NCBI GenBank assembly: GCA_936432065.2
Contig: OW386288.2
Coordinates: forward strand, 10,528,706-10,592,705
DNA from: Rutpela maculata
Lineage: Eukaryota > Arthropoda > Insecta > Coleoptera > Cerambycidae
Length of the DNA: 64,000 nt
Reading direction: 5' to 3'
Shown: positions 21,763 to 32,745 of the stretch, one piece after another
Position numbering within the stretch: position 1 is the stretch's first letter
Layout: each line of letters begins with the position of its first letter
The notes under the pieces: model-generated
Database searches by the model: none
What the model was told of the DNA's origin: nothing
What the model saw: the letters and a program-made list of their open reading frames with translations, nothing else
Translations under genes and position numbers: made by a program

Positions 21763-22599
21763 GTGATGAAGTCGGAAGTCCAAGTGCCAGACCTGCTGTC
21801 ACCTCTGCCTCCGACACCCGAAGCCAAAAGGCCGCCCCCAGTCCGAGACGCAACAGCCAACCCTGATGCCGTCCCCAGTCCGAGACGTACCGTCCCCAGT
21901 CCGAGACGTACCGTCCCCAGTCCGAGACGTACCGTCGCCGATGCCATCCGAAGTCCGAGATGTACCGCCCCCGATGCCGTCCCCAGTCCGAGAAGTACCG
22001 TCCCCGATGCCGTCCCCAGTTCGAGAAGTATCATCCCAGATGCCGTCCCTGATGCCAACCCCGATGCCGCCCCTAGTCCGAGACGCACCATCCCCGATGC
22101 CGTCCCCAGTCCGAGGCGTATCGTCCCCGATGCCGTCCCTAGTCCGAGACGTACCGTCCCCGATGCCGTCCCCAGTTCGGAGACAGCCCCAGCCCCCCGA
22201 AGCCACCGACCCCAGGTAGCCCAATTGCCTGCCTCCAGGTGTTTTTCCAGGTCAACGACGCAGCCCTCCCGGTCCCAGCTCCGCAATGGAAGCGACAGTT
22301 CAGGCGCCACAACCAAGATGGCCCCGCTTCTAGGATCCCTGGCACCGTCCCCCCTGCCCGCCATCGCCCCTGCAGTAAACGTTCGGAAGAACCACATTTG
22401 TATTTGTATACCTGTTTCTTGCAATTTTTTTGTGCTCATTTATTTGAACTATTTTACTTGTACCATGGCTCTAAGATGTTTTACATACTGTTTATGTTAT
22501 TTAAAAATTTTGTTTTTCTCTACATATGCACATACATATATACCAGGCGTATACGAAAGAATTGGCCATTCTTTCTTTATTTTGTTTGAAGATGTTTAG
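21763..22599 (+). CDS. Pro/Arg-rich repeat ORF in the LTR element
   Basis: A 278-codon frame occupies the 3' half of the interior. The first 30 residues are Pro-rich. A block of DAVPSPRRTVP-type repeats follows, then a short hydrophobic tail. The repeat units are 21 or 30 bases, multiples of three, so frames stay open on both strands (for example 21866-22219 plus, 21799-22224 minus, 21750-22439 minus). The ORF could therefore be a by-product of the repeat. It has no nucleocapsid zinc knuckle, protease or reverse transcriptase motif. It could be a basic RNA-binding remnant or noncoding. Confidence 0.3.
   Translation: MMKSEVQVPDLLSPLPPTPEAKRPPPVRDATANPDAVPSPRRTVPSPRRTVPSPRRTVADAIRSPRCTAPDAVPSPRSTVPDAVPSSRSIIPDAVPDANPDAAPSPRRTIPDAVPSPRRIVPDAVPSPRRTVPDAVPSSETAPAPRSHRPQVAQLPASRCFSRSTTQPSRSQLRNGSDSSGATTKMAPLLGSLAPSPLPAIAPAVNVRKNHICICIPVSCNFFVLIYLNYFTCTMALRCFTYCLCYLKILFFSTYAHTYIPGVYERIGHSFFILFEDV
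21866..22190. repeat. 21/30-bp minisatellite inside the LTR element
   Basis: Units GTCCCCAGTCCGAGACGTAC and versions extended by CCCCGATGCCG alternate through this GC-rich block. Upstream, near 21493-21555 and 21618-21675, another imperfect pair shares TATGGAGCAGTAATA. Interior tandem expansion is therefore seen twice. Confidence 0.85.
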
Positions 22600-22681
22600 T
22601 AACTTGTTTTCCCATTGCTGTATTTTGATGTTAAGTTAGCAAAAATTTTCTCTTTGATAGAATTTTGAAAATTTTTTTTGT

Positions 22682-22696
22682 AAAGAAAGAGGGGAG
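22682..22696 (+). other. polypurine tract
   Basis: AAAGAAAGAGGGGAG lies immediately before the 3' LTR, the expected plus-strand primer site. Confidence 0.85.
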
Positions 22697-23422
22697 TGTA
22701 ATGAAGTATTCTTTAAATTCCTGCTCCATTACTAAGATTCCGGATTTACACACGACACCAATGTGCACACGGCCCGCAAATCTACCAGCTCCCGTCTAGA
22801 GGCGCGGATTTGCACACGACACTAAACTATACGCAGTACTACGTCACCAGTAAGCGAGGATTCTCGGATATAAAAGCCCGGCCGCAAATCAACATAATTC
22901 AGAGTGGATAATTCTGCCAATCTGTCTACAGCGTGTTGAGCTGGACATATTGCAGTTTTGTACATCTCCCGACGCAAACAAGACGGAACGAATGCAATCT
23001 GACCCTGGGTATCCTACAGCGTGTTGAACTGGGACATCTCGAGTCGTTAGTCATTCCCCGGCGCCGTTTCGCCGCCAAAACCAGAGCGAATGAGCTTGAC
23101 CTGGAGATCTCCTACAGCGTGCTGAACTGGGAAACTTCTTGAGTCGACGATATTCACCCGACGCCCGATGCTACTCCCGTAGCAACAACAAACGTCGCAT
23201 CGCAATCGTTACACACTCTCTCTCTCTGATAATAGAAAATGTTGTCCTAAGAACCGTAAAAGATACGGACATATAACCTGTACCTGTATGTTATGTAACA
23301 CTGCCACACATTACCTGTTTGGAAAAGTAAATAAATTGTTTATATCTTTATTGGGCTATCTTATTAACTAATCTGGACCTTGATTAATCTCCGAACCAGC
23401 TACCCGACAACGAACCGTTACA
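22697..23422 (+). repeat. 3' LTR
   Basis: 726 bases, the partner of 20526-21267, 16 bases shorter because of a contracted (CT)n tract. It is followed by the GATC duplication and the resumed family A sequence. Confidence 0.93.
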
Positions 23423-23648
23423 GATCTCGTTAAAATACATAGGTACGTGTACCAAATTTCAAGTCAATATCTTAAACGGTTCCGGAGTAAACGTGCGCAA
23501 AAAAAAGTTACAGACAGACCGACAGACAGAATTTTTTTTCGCTCAAACTTAAAATCTCGACGTGTCATGACATTCGAAGCCTATTTGGACAATAACAATT
23601 TTCAAAAATATTTTTGTCGATACTATACTTACACTGGATGTGGAAGTA

Positions 23649-24500
23649 AAATGTGTAACGATATTCTTTCCCTTATTACCACTTGTATTATATTGTAGAA
23701 CGTATGGCCATTGTGCGAATTGTGGGTGGATTATCTGCTAAAAAAATATTTAACATAAAAAAGCAATATAAGTTTCATTGTAAAATGGAGTGGATTTTAT
23801 GTGGCGTAATAACAGAGGAGAACGATAAACTTGTGCACAAGCCATGGAAACAGAGTTTCTATAATTAGGGCTGCGGAAATTAAAAGAGATTTAATTTAGG
23901 ATATTTTTTTCTTTTTTGTTACCTAATTTAGGCGAAAATAACACGTTTACTCGATTATTGTGTGGATCTGGGGTCAAAATGCAATGAATGGGAGTTTCGG
24001 ATAGGGACTCTGACACAGGAAATGTCGGATACAAATATTAGGATTGCCACGTTTAAAAAAAAAGTGCTTTAAGAAACTGTCTTTTCTATTTAGCTTCAAT
24101 AATAACGCAAAAAAAGGAAAACTCGATAGTTTACTTTTTATCAACACACTCCAAAATTATTACTTTTCCTAAACTTCTGTTTATGGAATTTTATTAGCCC
24201 CCTAGTTGCGCAACTTTTTTTCCATTTACTATAATATTATTTTTTATCGTTTCCGAGATCCAAATGCAATGCATTTTTATCCCAGACACTCTATTTAAGA
24301 TTTTTAATTCCTTTTTGCCTTCAACCTTAGTCCTTAATGCGCCACTGGAAAAAATAAGTTATCCTTTCAGATCCTAAAACGTGATAAAACAGTCCTAAAC
24401 ATAGAAAAATAATAATGAAAAGTTCCGTTACACACAATACATAATCATTATTATTCTTAAGTGCCGCGCGCGTACGCTTCGACAATTCCTCCATACTAAA
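23649..24500. other. interior of the hAT-like element, unrecognised
   Basis: The unpaired centre of the hAT-like element lies between the family A copy and the right arm. Short frames at 23683-23868 show no recognisable domain. No RNA gene is seen. Confidence 0.4.
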
Positions 24501-25454
24501 AAATTCGTAACTAGCAAACTATTGCTAATAATGAAAATATTTTTTTCTAAAAACTTTTTTAGTCTATTGACTTCATTTTCTTCACAGCATGTTACACAAA
24601 ATTTTCAAAAACAAAAAAGTTCCTCGCTTAGTGAAAATTTGCTGGCGTATTCTCTAAACTTTCAGGGTCATCTACGTTTTTGGCATGTTCACATTTTTTT
24701 TATTAGCAATCCTATGTATAGAAAGAAGGTTAAGAGTGTGTTTTATAACAAAAAAAAATTCACATCGATAGCTCAATTCATTTTTGAGATATTGCAATAG
24801 ATGTACAAAAAAAACATGATTAAAAAAAAAATTAAATTTTCCACTTTTTTTTAAATAAGACCACTAAAAATGTGTATTTCGTGCTTTATGTGTAAAATGA
24901 TGTTGTCGGTAATACCCACTGTGTCTGATCTTGTTCTAAGCTGATAAAAAAAAAACGACACAATTTTACCTCTTCTTCGCTGCTCTATTTAATTTCAGCT
25001 GCGTCGTTACAAGGATTTATTAAAATAAAATATGCATACATTTTTAGTTGTACATGTACAAGCTACATGTATTCTATTATTCCAAAATAGGTTTATATTA
25101 CATTTAATTTCAATTTAATTTTGTAAGAAAGAACAAACTTACATTTAATTTTTTTGATGTAAAATTGTATATACCTATGTGCGGCACTGGAATTAAACCC
25201 AAATTCCGATCATTGCTTATTTGGTACCGTTAGATTCAGAAAAATTATGCAGAATTCAAAAATACAATAATACACAGGGTGTTCCATTTAAAAATCCAAA
25301 GTTAATGTAACTTCCGGCGAAACCAGAAGTGAAAAAAATATCACTTGTATATCAAAGAGTGCCGCTTATTATGTATATAGGATATCCCAAATTTCAATCA
25401 TCTTCAAAACTAAAGGAGGAAAGGGGGTGTACCATGATCCTGTTACACCCGGTA

Positions 25455-26145
25455 TGTGTCTATAAAATGGTTATTTTTAATGCAATGTGCTGACGCTCCT
25501 GTATTTTTTATTATTTTTTAAAATTGAGTTTTAATGTTTTTTAACCCTGTTGCCGATACTTCTACTACTCTGACCAACATTGTAATGCTGTCTACATAGG
25601 TCAGACTCATCTAAAAGTAGTGTTTTCTTAAAATAAGAATAGTCATTGTTAAAATGATTCACAAAATACAAACTTTAAATTTAAATTCGAAGCTAGTACC
25701 CAGCCGGTCCTGGTGCTAATGGTAGTTTCGGTGGTTGCTGTATATCAACGGAAGTGCAATTAGGGTAACATTATGGTGTACGTACGGAGCCGAATGATGA
25801 CGATGTGTGATGTTAATTTAAGTGGAATATGTAATGACACTAATAAGTTATTAGAGGGACTGAAATTCGCTGGCCAAGTTATTGCCCTTTATAGTGCATT
25901 GCAACGTTTGTGGTAAGTATGGTGAATACTGAATATACAATGTATGGCTAATTAGAGCTTCGTAAAATCGTAAACATGAATTTCTTATTCTACATCAGAA
26001 AGGCCAATGTATCTACCCTTGTTTTCGGCACAGACAACAAAATTACAGTTTGTATCCTTACTACGATTTCAACAAAAAGACTAAAAGGGCTTCATTTAGA
26101 GTAAATGTTACAGGTCATTACCATTATTAGAATATATATTTTAAT
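25455..26145. other. no recognisable feature
   Basis: Ordinary AT-rich sequence between two element boundaries. A less AT-rich part near 25690-25910 gives no recognisable reading frame. Confidence 0.4.
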
Positions 26146-26153
26146 GAGAGGAC

Positions 26154-26853
26154 CAGTGTTGCCAGATCAAAATTTTAAAAGTTACCAGCGACGCTTTAAA
26201 AAGTTACTAAATCTTATTAAAATTTTCGTAATTTTCTTAAGCTCTCTGAGCACAGCATAGCTTTGAGCGTCCTCTATCTGATTATTTCGTTGCCAGACTT
26301 CGTACTCTGTATTGTATTAAATGGTTTGTAACTAGAAAGTACTGTTTGTCTACGAGACGCTAGAGGGCAACGAGCCCAGGCTATTCGATTGTAGCGATTC
26401 ACGGTCAATAAATTATACGGTTACCTCAATTAGCAACTTTTAGACGAGAGAGACGCGTGGAGCGGGGAATCGAATGAAAGATATTCTGTTAGGGTCTACA
26501 GCCTACGTCAGCTGTAGACACTACAGGCATCTTTGTCTGTGTCTTTTGCACGGAAATCAGATATGTCTGTCTCTTTCATTCGATTCCCCGCTCCGCGCGT
26601 CTCTCTCGTCTAAGAGCTGCTGATCGAGGTAACCGTAGAGTTTACTGACCGTGGTAGCGATTAACGTGAACAGTTCTGTATTAAATGGATCGCAACTCGA
26701 ATTTAATGTTTGTCTACCTACCAGTAGAGGGCAATAAATTGGATGATTCAAAAATCATTAAAAATGGGCATTTTCATAAAAGTTTTCACTAAATCACTAG
26801 ATTTTAAAAAAATCACCAGATCTAGTGAAATTTCACTAGACCTGGCAACACTG
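26154..26853. mobile_element. hAT-like palindromic element, CAGTGTTGCCAG ends, 8-bp TSD
   Basis: The ends are CAGTGTTGCCAGATC and the complement of CAGTGTTGCCAGGTC. GAGAGGAC flanks both sides (26146-26153 and 26854-26861). The arms share GAATCGAATGAAAGA, CCGCTCC...GCGTCTCTCTCGTC and CTCTA...GGCAA blocks. The centre is near 26505. There is no transposase. End sequence and duplication length both fit hAT. Confidence 0.88.
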
Positions 26854-26861
26854 GAGAGGAC

Positions 26862-27718
26862 TGTAAAATGACAATTAGGTTTTTAGTTGGCCGGCCATGT
26901 TTTTCTTGTTATATAAAAATATTCAAGCTCAATCTCACAATTATAATTATCAATAATTATCACTTTTTCGTTAGCAAATTAAGGTGGAATTACAAAAAAC
27001 GACTGAAAATTACCGTGGGAACCGAGAAGCAGCCCACTTTTTAAAATTTGCTGATTACGTGTATCCATGCAAATTTTGTATGGATATTAAAATCATTATT
27101 ATTTCTGAGGGGCTCTTGTTTTTTGGGCCTTTCTTATGTAGTTCTAACGATAAACTGTCGTTGGTTTTAATTTTTTTGTCATATCTGATGGCTTTTTATT
27201 ACCTTTTAAATCGGCCTTAGAGAGGTTATAGTGCTCTACGCTTTATAAATTCCATTTTATCTTCAATAAGTCTGATGGTGTGTTTGCTTAAATCAGTTTA
27301 GAAAAAATAAATGCAATAATAAAATTATTTGGATTCCTTCGTGGACATTCTTATAGCTTCTCAGTTCTAATATGGTTTTAAAAACCAGTTTTAAGGTAGC
27401 CTTCTAGGTGTTTTCTAGAAATGCAGGAAGTTAATAGAAAAGCTTCTGACAGCTTTAAAATAGGTTTTAAGAAAGGTTTTAAAACGGCCCGAACAAGGTT
27501 TTCAAGAGCAGCACTGTGCCTCACTAAGGAGTTTTATTATGGAATTTAAAAAGGCCTTAACAACCTTCATGGGTGGGCCCTTTTAGTCTACAAGTCGCTT
27601 TATGATGATATTAAGGATATTGTTACAGCAAAATAGATTTTTCAAGGCATTTTATAAATAGTTTTATAGCACCCTTGTATACATTTAAGAAACTAAAATT
27701 GTTCCTTGGGACTGATAG
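26862..27718. other. no recognisable feature
   Basis: AT-rich sequence with short open frames only (for example 26984-27220). None shows a recognisable domain. Confidence 0.4.
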
Positions 27719-28807
27719 CTACCCAAGTAACAATTTAAATTTTATCGTGATCTTCAGAACGTTGAAGTCTATTTAATAAAACTTCTGATAAAACTATATA
27801 TCTTTGACAAACTCTATTAAACCTTTATAAAGCTTGTATAAAGCTAAGAGGGACCATTCTTAAAAGAGTTCTGAGGGCCTTTTTTTTAAGTCATTTTAAA
27901 ACCAATTGGTTTTATTCTAAACAGCCTTTATAACGTTCTGAAAACCTTGCTAAAACTATTCATAAAATCAAGAATAAATCCTAAAAGCATAATTTTGGCC
28001 TTAAGGGACTATCTACAAACCGTTGTTTAAACTATTATAAAACCACTTCGTAAAGTCATCATAAAACTAAAATGCTTTAGAACTGCACTTAAAAAAGCTA
28101 TTTGCTCTACGTTTCGTCTTGTAATTGAATGGCAGGTACTGGTCTCACTCAATTGTTGAGTATTTTGTGAATCATATTCTGTCTTATGCTTACTCATCGA
28201 AACTGGTGTGTTATTTACTATTGTCAAATAGTTATTTTTGGCTTTCCGTTTAAAATAACCAGTTGTGAAAAATGCGTCTCCATATTTTATTTCTTGAGGT
28301 ACTTCATACAAAAGTAATTAAAAATTAACCTAAAATAAGTAAAATCTAATTATCCACCCGTCAAACTGCAACTTCTGCGGTTTTATGAATGATTTTGTCC
28401 AGAATAAATGGTTCTTATATTACATTTAGCATTATATAAGCCAATACAGCTTTATAGCAGTTTTATGATTAGTATATTCAGGTGCCCCTTTAAAACTCTT
28501 AGGCATACTGGTTTTATGAACGTTGTCTCTGAGGTAAATTTGTTTCCTAGGCCAAATGATTTTATCATGGTAGTGCTGACCACCACCATAAAACCTTTAC
28601 AAGTGCCAATAGACTCGGTTTAAAATAAATGCTAAATGGTATTGAAACTCAGCCTCCAGAAGGTTGTTACAACTCTTAATAAAACTACTTAGGTTGAAAG
28701 AGTTCTTAGCCTGCTATACTACCGCTATAAAGTCATTTAGCATCCTCAATGAATCTATTACAAAACTTATTCAAGTCCACATAGCATTCAAATTGTTACT
28801 TGGGTAG
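27719..28807. mobile_element. TIR element, CTACCCAAGTAACAATTT ends
   Basis: CTACCCAAGTAACAATTTAAAT-like ends face each other about 1.09 kb apart, with one mismatch in the first 22 bases. The interior is AT-rich with many TTTTAAAAC/GTTTTAT motifs. A 95-codon minus-strand frame at 28027-28311 has no recognisable domain. The CCCAAGTARCAA start is shared with the 73-bp element at 36681-36753. No clear duplication is seen. Confidence 0.65.
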
Positions 28808-31197
28808 GGAGCTGGTGGCAATAAGAATATATGATTTCATTGTAATTAACAATAATATGGAATGAAGGTATTGATATAACAGATTAAAAAAAGATTAAAA
28901 AAATACCGAATATAAATAAATTTAAATCGAAGGTAAAAAAACTTCTGTTACCCAAGGTACATTATTCTATAGACGAATATTTTAATGATAATTTTTAATG
29001 TATGTGTAATAAAACAAAATATTGTAAATTTGTAGGCAGTATTAGATATATTGTATTCTCTTCTCTTAAATTAGGTATATTATTATAATGCAAAAATAAT
29101 AGCGAAACCGCAACTGACGTATCCTATATGAAACATTTCTGTAATGTCTTTCATCTGAAGGAAATAAAGTATTATTATTATTATAGATCGATTAGAGCAG
29201 CTAACGAGCTTGGTTGCAGCTGATTTTTTAAATAAATGAGGGAAGGATAGAATTTTTCTTTTCGTAATTGTCTTTTATCGCTGAAATGTTCGAATTATAT
29301 GAAAAATAATATTTTTCGTTTTTTCCGAGAGAGAATACCGAAAAGATTCATTCACTTATAAACCTCTGATTTTTTGCAAACCTTTTCCGAATTATTCAAA
29401 TTTAAAAAATCATAAATGGGCCCATTTTCATGCATTTACAAATCAAATTTCGCAGTCGACAACGCACGAACGTAAACTATTACTTTTTTCATTTGATATA
29501 AGTTTAATAATGAAGCTTTCACAAAACGCTCCTGACGGTAGGTATATTATTTCACTTCTAGTAAGTTATCCATGATAAATCTTGTCTGCCTTTCACTCGT
29601 CTCATAATTTCAAACATGTCATACCATTTCCGGGAAAATGCCGCTTGTCGCTTGTCCCTAAGGGTTTAGTGAAAAGTTTAACTTATCCTAGACCAGAATA
29701 CTAAGCAAACAGTAATTTGCGAGCGCTCGGGAAATCTGGAAAATTCAAACATGCACGCATTTAAATTGGAGCCCGACGACAAATACCAGAGATGGAGTAC
29801 AAAGTGCGATATCACAAATATTTGGTTATAAATCATGTGTAACATGTTGCTATGAGGAACCGGGAACGCTCATTTCTATTGCCTGAAATTACGGAATATC
29901 TGAAATACAGCCGTTTGTGTTGCATTACTCACATTCTTACACGATCGGTAATTCCAACACCATTGGCGTTCCCAAATGGAAGCTGGGAAATGTTTGTTTA
30001 TTATGATAGTTAATTTCTTTCGCAAATCCAACATTTTAGGGGCTAGCTCGTACTTTAATGGCTCGAAATACGATGACAATGAATGAACATATCGATAAAA
30101 GCATTTAATTTTCTTCGCTTATCTTTTCTAAATACCGAAAATAAGGGACAAAATTTTTGGTGCACCAGGAAAGAGGCCATGAAGTAGATTAGTAAGGTAC
30201 ACAACAAAGCATCAATATATTTGATGATATCCGTCACCTTTCATTTATTAATAATTTTTTTATTGGATGACCACCCTGACTATTAGGATTATCAAGGACT
30301 CCAAATGTGTCTAAACAATTCATTCGGTTCAGTTCCTCGGAGACTTTATTGTAGTTAGTCAAAAATATCCACTTTATGGTGTCAGCGGCTGAACTTTCAT
30401 GGAAAAATTACATCGAAATGTTGATCAAAAAATGATTTGATTTTCTTATGGGAGGCTATTTGAGAGATCAGAAAGTAGCTGTGTATCAGTAAGCAATAGG
30501 TTTAAACCACAAGGTGCTTGATTTACTCGAAATCTTGTAGTCTGAGAGACGAGGGTTTTAAATTTACATCATCGCCTTTAAAAGATTTGACCACTTGAAA
30601 ACATGTCTAACAAGAAGCCAATTGGAGAAAAAAATGTCTGCCAGGGCAGACATGACGCGTTAATTAGCAGCGGTCAATTAAAGGGCCGTAATTTATTATG
30701 TCAATTTACGTCACACCTTTAAGAATAAAGTTTGCGTCAAATGATTGCTTGTAAGGAATAAAATGTAGGAAAAATGGTCTGGCAGGTTGCAACTGTAGCG
30801 AACCTGATGGCAGACACGTTCAAAATGATTAAAAATGTATGTCAATTTATGTCATCCCTTTAAAGTCAAAATTTGCACAGAAAAATTGTTGTAATTGTTT
30901 ACGAAGAATTTATATTATGGCAGACAAAATTCTCGAAAGACTGGTTGCTGGCAGACAGGCCCGTACTGCAGGTAATTTATATAAGATATTTTGAATTATG
31001 TACTACCCACATTATAATTTTATTCACAGTAGATTTTAATAGTTGCCCGAAATATTTTCCTGAAAAAATGAAGGATATCATGGCTTTAAAAGTATATTTG
31101 ATATTCCTGAACACATAACATTTGTAAAAATAAATATAAACTTCTTTAGATCAAAACAACAGAAAATAAACTTTTGAAACTTTTCCCAAATCATTTT
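28808..31197. other. largely unrecognised stretch
   Basis: AT-rich sequence with a TTA microsatellite near 29172. An imperfect pair near 30700 and 30838 shares TATGTCAATTTA(C/T)GTCA and CCTTTAA, with related GGCAGAC words at 30645, 30810 and 30950. Short frames at 29876-30237 and 30873-31118 carry no recognisable domain. Confidence 0.4.
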
Positions 31198-31848
31198 TCA
31201 CTCAGTCTTATCACCACTGTCCAACTGGTCACCTTCTAGAAATAATGTAATAATTAGGGAAGTATGTAGGTATTTGAGTTTGTTAAATTCTTACCTTTTT
31301 CAGCTTCGAGTTCTTCCTCATTACCCGTCACATCTGCTACTGTTGAAGATGCCTGATAACCTTCATACCACAAGAGGATCAACTTTCCGCTTTCGTCTAC
31401 CCACATTCTTCCTGTACTAGCTCTGTAGGTATTTGCTCATCAGCATTGCACCAAATTGTTCATACAAATTGGGATTGGGTTCTTTTCATTTTTTTGTAAC
31501 AGAACTCGATAACAAGGGGGTATGTTATTATGATCAAAACTCTTCAGGTGTTTTAAAAATTGCTCATTATCTTTTTTTGACATGTAATTTTTGCAAAAAT
31601 TTATCTCCCTCGCTTCATTTACTGACGATGTTGACTTTACACTATACATAAAACATACATATTCTTGAATACCATTAACTATTCTGTCAAGGTCTTCACC
31701 TTCTCCCAATAGTTGGAAAGCACTTTGAAATTTCTTAGAGTTTTGCGAAATATTAAACGGCACTTTCTTCTCTCTTTTGAAAAACGCAGCTGTATAGTCA
31801 CATCCAGTGAAGGAATGAAAACTTGGAAGTGCTCTACTTAGTGTTCAA
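31198..31848 (-). pseudogene. broken gene of an uncharacterised family, with one intron
   Basis: The minus strand encodes TLSRALPSFHSFTGCDYT, then an acidic stretch, VNEAREINFCKNYMSKKDN and NIPPCYRVLLQK. The frame is then lost near 31470 and again near 31400, where it returns as WVDESGKLILLWYEGYQ and SSTVADVTGNEEELEAEK. A GTAAG donor (31290-31294) and a TTTCTAG acceptor bound a 59-base intron (31236-31294). Splicing gives EGDQLDSGDKTE and a stop at 31198-31200. I recognise the FTGCDYT and LPPC-type motifs as a repeated invertebrate family of unknown function. Two frameshifts and an in-frame stop make this copy a pseudogene. Confidence 0.65.
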
Positions 31849-31969
31849 TTAACAATAAGTAAAATTTGTGGAAATAATCTTTACTTAATACGTGCAAAAC
31901 AAAAATAAAAAAATTTCCGTATAATGCGAATTTTTTGAAAAACACCATATAAAGATAAGAAAAGCACTA

Positions 31970-32330
31970 TTAAGGATAGAATTTGGCAGAGTGAGAGGGA
32001 AATATTTATTTATTTTCGGTTTATTATAAATATTTAAAAAACCAAATATAGTATAATCTTTAAACTGTTTTAAATAATTGCTATTGTTCCAACGAATACA
32101 ACTGTATATATTTTTCATTGTACATTTCTGTTGTACTTGAATATCGTAATTTGTCAATGAAAATAGTTCCTAATTTTATTATTAGAGTATGTCATTTAAC
32201 TATATACAAAATTTATGATAAAAACTGTGTATGGTTCTATTTTAAACTTTATACTATTTATGATTTTTTAAATATTTATACCGAAAATAAGCGGATATTT
32301 CCCTCTCACTCTGCAAAATCTTATCCTTAA
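31970..32330. mobile_element. MITE with TTAA duplication
   Basis: TTAA at 31970-31973 and 32327-32330 flanks ends GGATAGAATTTGGCAGAGTG and the complement of GGATAAGATTTTGCAGAGTG, both continuing AGAGGGAAATAT. Inner arms are imperfectly complementary (CGGTTTATTATAAATATTT). TTAA targets occur in piggyBac and some Kolobok elements. The superfamily is not certain. Confidence 0.75.
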
Positions 32331-32490
32331 CTAAAAAAAATAAAACGTAAAAAGACGATTTCTTAATTAACAGAAAAAACAATATATCAAAATACCAAAA
32401 ATACTTATAATAAAAATTCCAATCTTGTTTTTTGTTTTGGCCTTTATTACTATATTACTTAATAACCATACCACTTTCGTCCCACCTTCT

Positions 32491-32745
32491 AGCGGCTTGT
32501 ATATCAGTGTATACGCGGAAGCTACGTAATTTCAAACGAGGATTGCGTAGTGGATATACCATCCTTCGGAGGGGATGTAAAGCAAGCGGTCCCTTGTCTA
32601 TTAAATGTTAGGCAAGTAAAAGATCCCTACTCTTCTTAAGGGAAGAGGTTCGGCAAAATTTCCAGGTTGGGGGTAGCTCGTCTCCTGGCGTCGGTGATAG
32701 GCCCTGGTAGCGGAAATAGGCCGACGTTAAATAAATAGATTAAAA
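32491..32745 (+). mobile_element. SINE related to the 5S-derived element at 60855
   Basis: The blocks AGCGGCTTGTATATCAGTG, GGATTGCGTAGTG, CCATCCTTCGGAGGGGAT, AAATGTTAGGCAAGTAAAAG and ATCCCTACTCTT follow the same order as on the minus strand of 60855-61098. The 5S-like head is missing here. The tail extends through GGCCCTGGTAGCGGAAATAG to TTAAATAAATAGATTAAA. Confidence 0.6.

Larger units (their letters stand above)
20526..23422 (+). mobile_element. non-autonomous LTR retrotransposon, 2.9 kb
   Basis: Two nearly identical LTRs (20526-21267 and 22697-23422) start TGTAATGAAG and end CCGTTACA. GATC flanks the element at 20522-20525 and 23423-23426. A lysine-tRNA-type primer-binding site follows LTR 1 and a polypurine tract precedes LTR 2. 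The 1.43-kb interior has no gag, protease, reverse transcriptase or integrase motif, so it must depend on enzymes of a related element. A 4-bp duplication suits Ty3/Gypsy-type integration. The low LTR divergence and intact family A flanks indicate recent insertion. Confidence 0.93.
20085..23648 (+). mobile_element. family A element, copy b, split by an LTR retrotransposon
   Basis: The CCGCTGCCCAAGGAATCAC end is at 20085. The sequence runs to CTAGTTCCAGATC at 20525 and resumes at 23423 with GATCTCGTTAAA. It then passes through the CCAAATTTCAAGTCAATATC and GACAGACCGAC blocks to the end CACTGGATGTGGAAGT at 23648. Rejoining across the LTR element restores the family order exactly. Confidence 0.9.
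19443..25215. mobile_element. hAT-like element nested in the foldback, 8-bp TSD
   Basis: The left end CAGTGATTGGAATTTTGGG and the complemented right end CAATGATCGGAATTTGGG are flanked by CTTATTTG at 19435-19442 and 25216-25223. The unoccupied sequence is preserved, as complement, in the left foldback arm near 17677-17690. Long inverted arms continue inward (19640-19890 against 24560-24850), so it is itself palindromic. There is no transposase. It was later entered by a family A element, which in turn carries an LTR retrotransposon. Confidence 0.85.
17468..25454. mobile_element. foldback element with TACCGGGT ends, split by a hAT-like insertion
   Basis: The left arm runs from TACCGGGT at 17468 to about 17975. 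The right arm is its complement at 19132-19442 and 25216-25454. Shared blocks include GGGATATCCTATATACATAA, CACTTCCGG...CGCCGGAAGT, GGAACACCCTGT and ACCCGTGTGATGCTAGA. The right arm is continuous once 19443-25223 is removed, which proves a later insertion. The unpaired centre (about 17980-19130) holds a THAP-like exon and a 7-base tandem repeat. A related partial element is at 56975-57410. Confidence 0.82.

Noticed and set aside
21750..22439. Minus-strand 229-codon frame as a gene
   Set aside because: It is the mirror of the 21/30-bp repeat, which is open on both strands by unit length; Gly/Leu/Arg repeats only.
20762..23142. Identical 69-codon frames at 20762 and 22933 as a duplicated gene
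   Set aside because: They are the two LTRs of one element; kept only as a note on the LTR.
31440..31763. 107-codon minus-strand frame as an intact gene
   Set aside because: It is the longest surviving piece of a larger frame that continues both ways, with two frameshifts and a stop.
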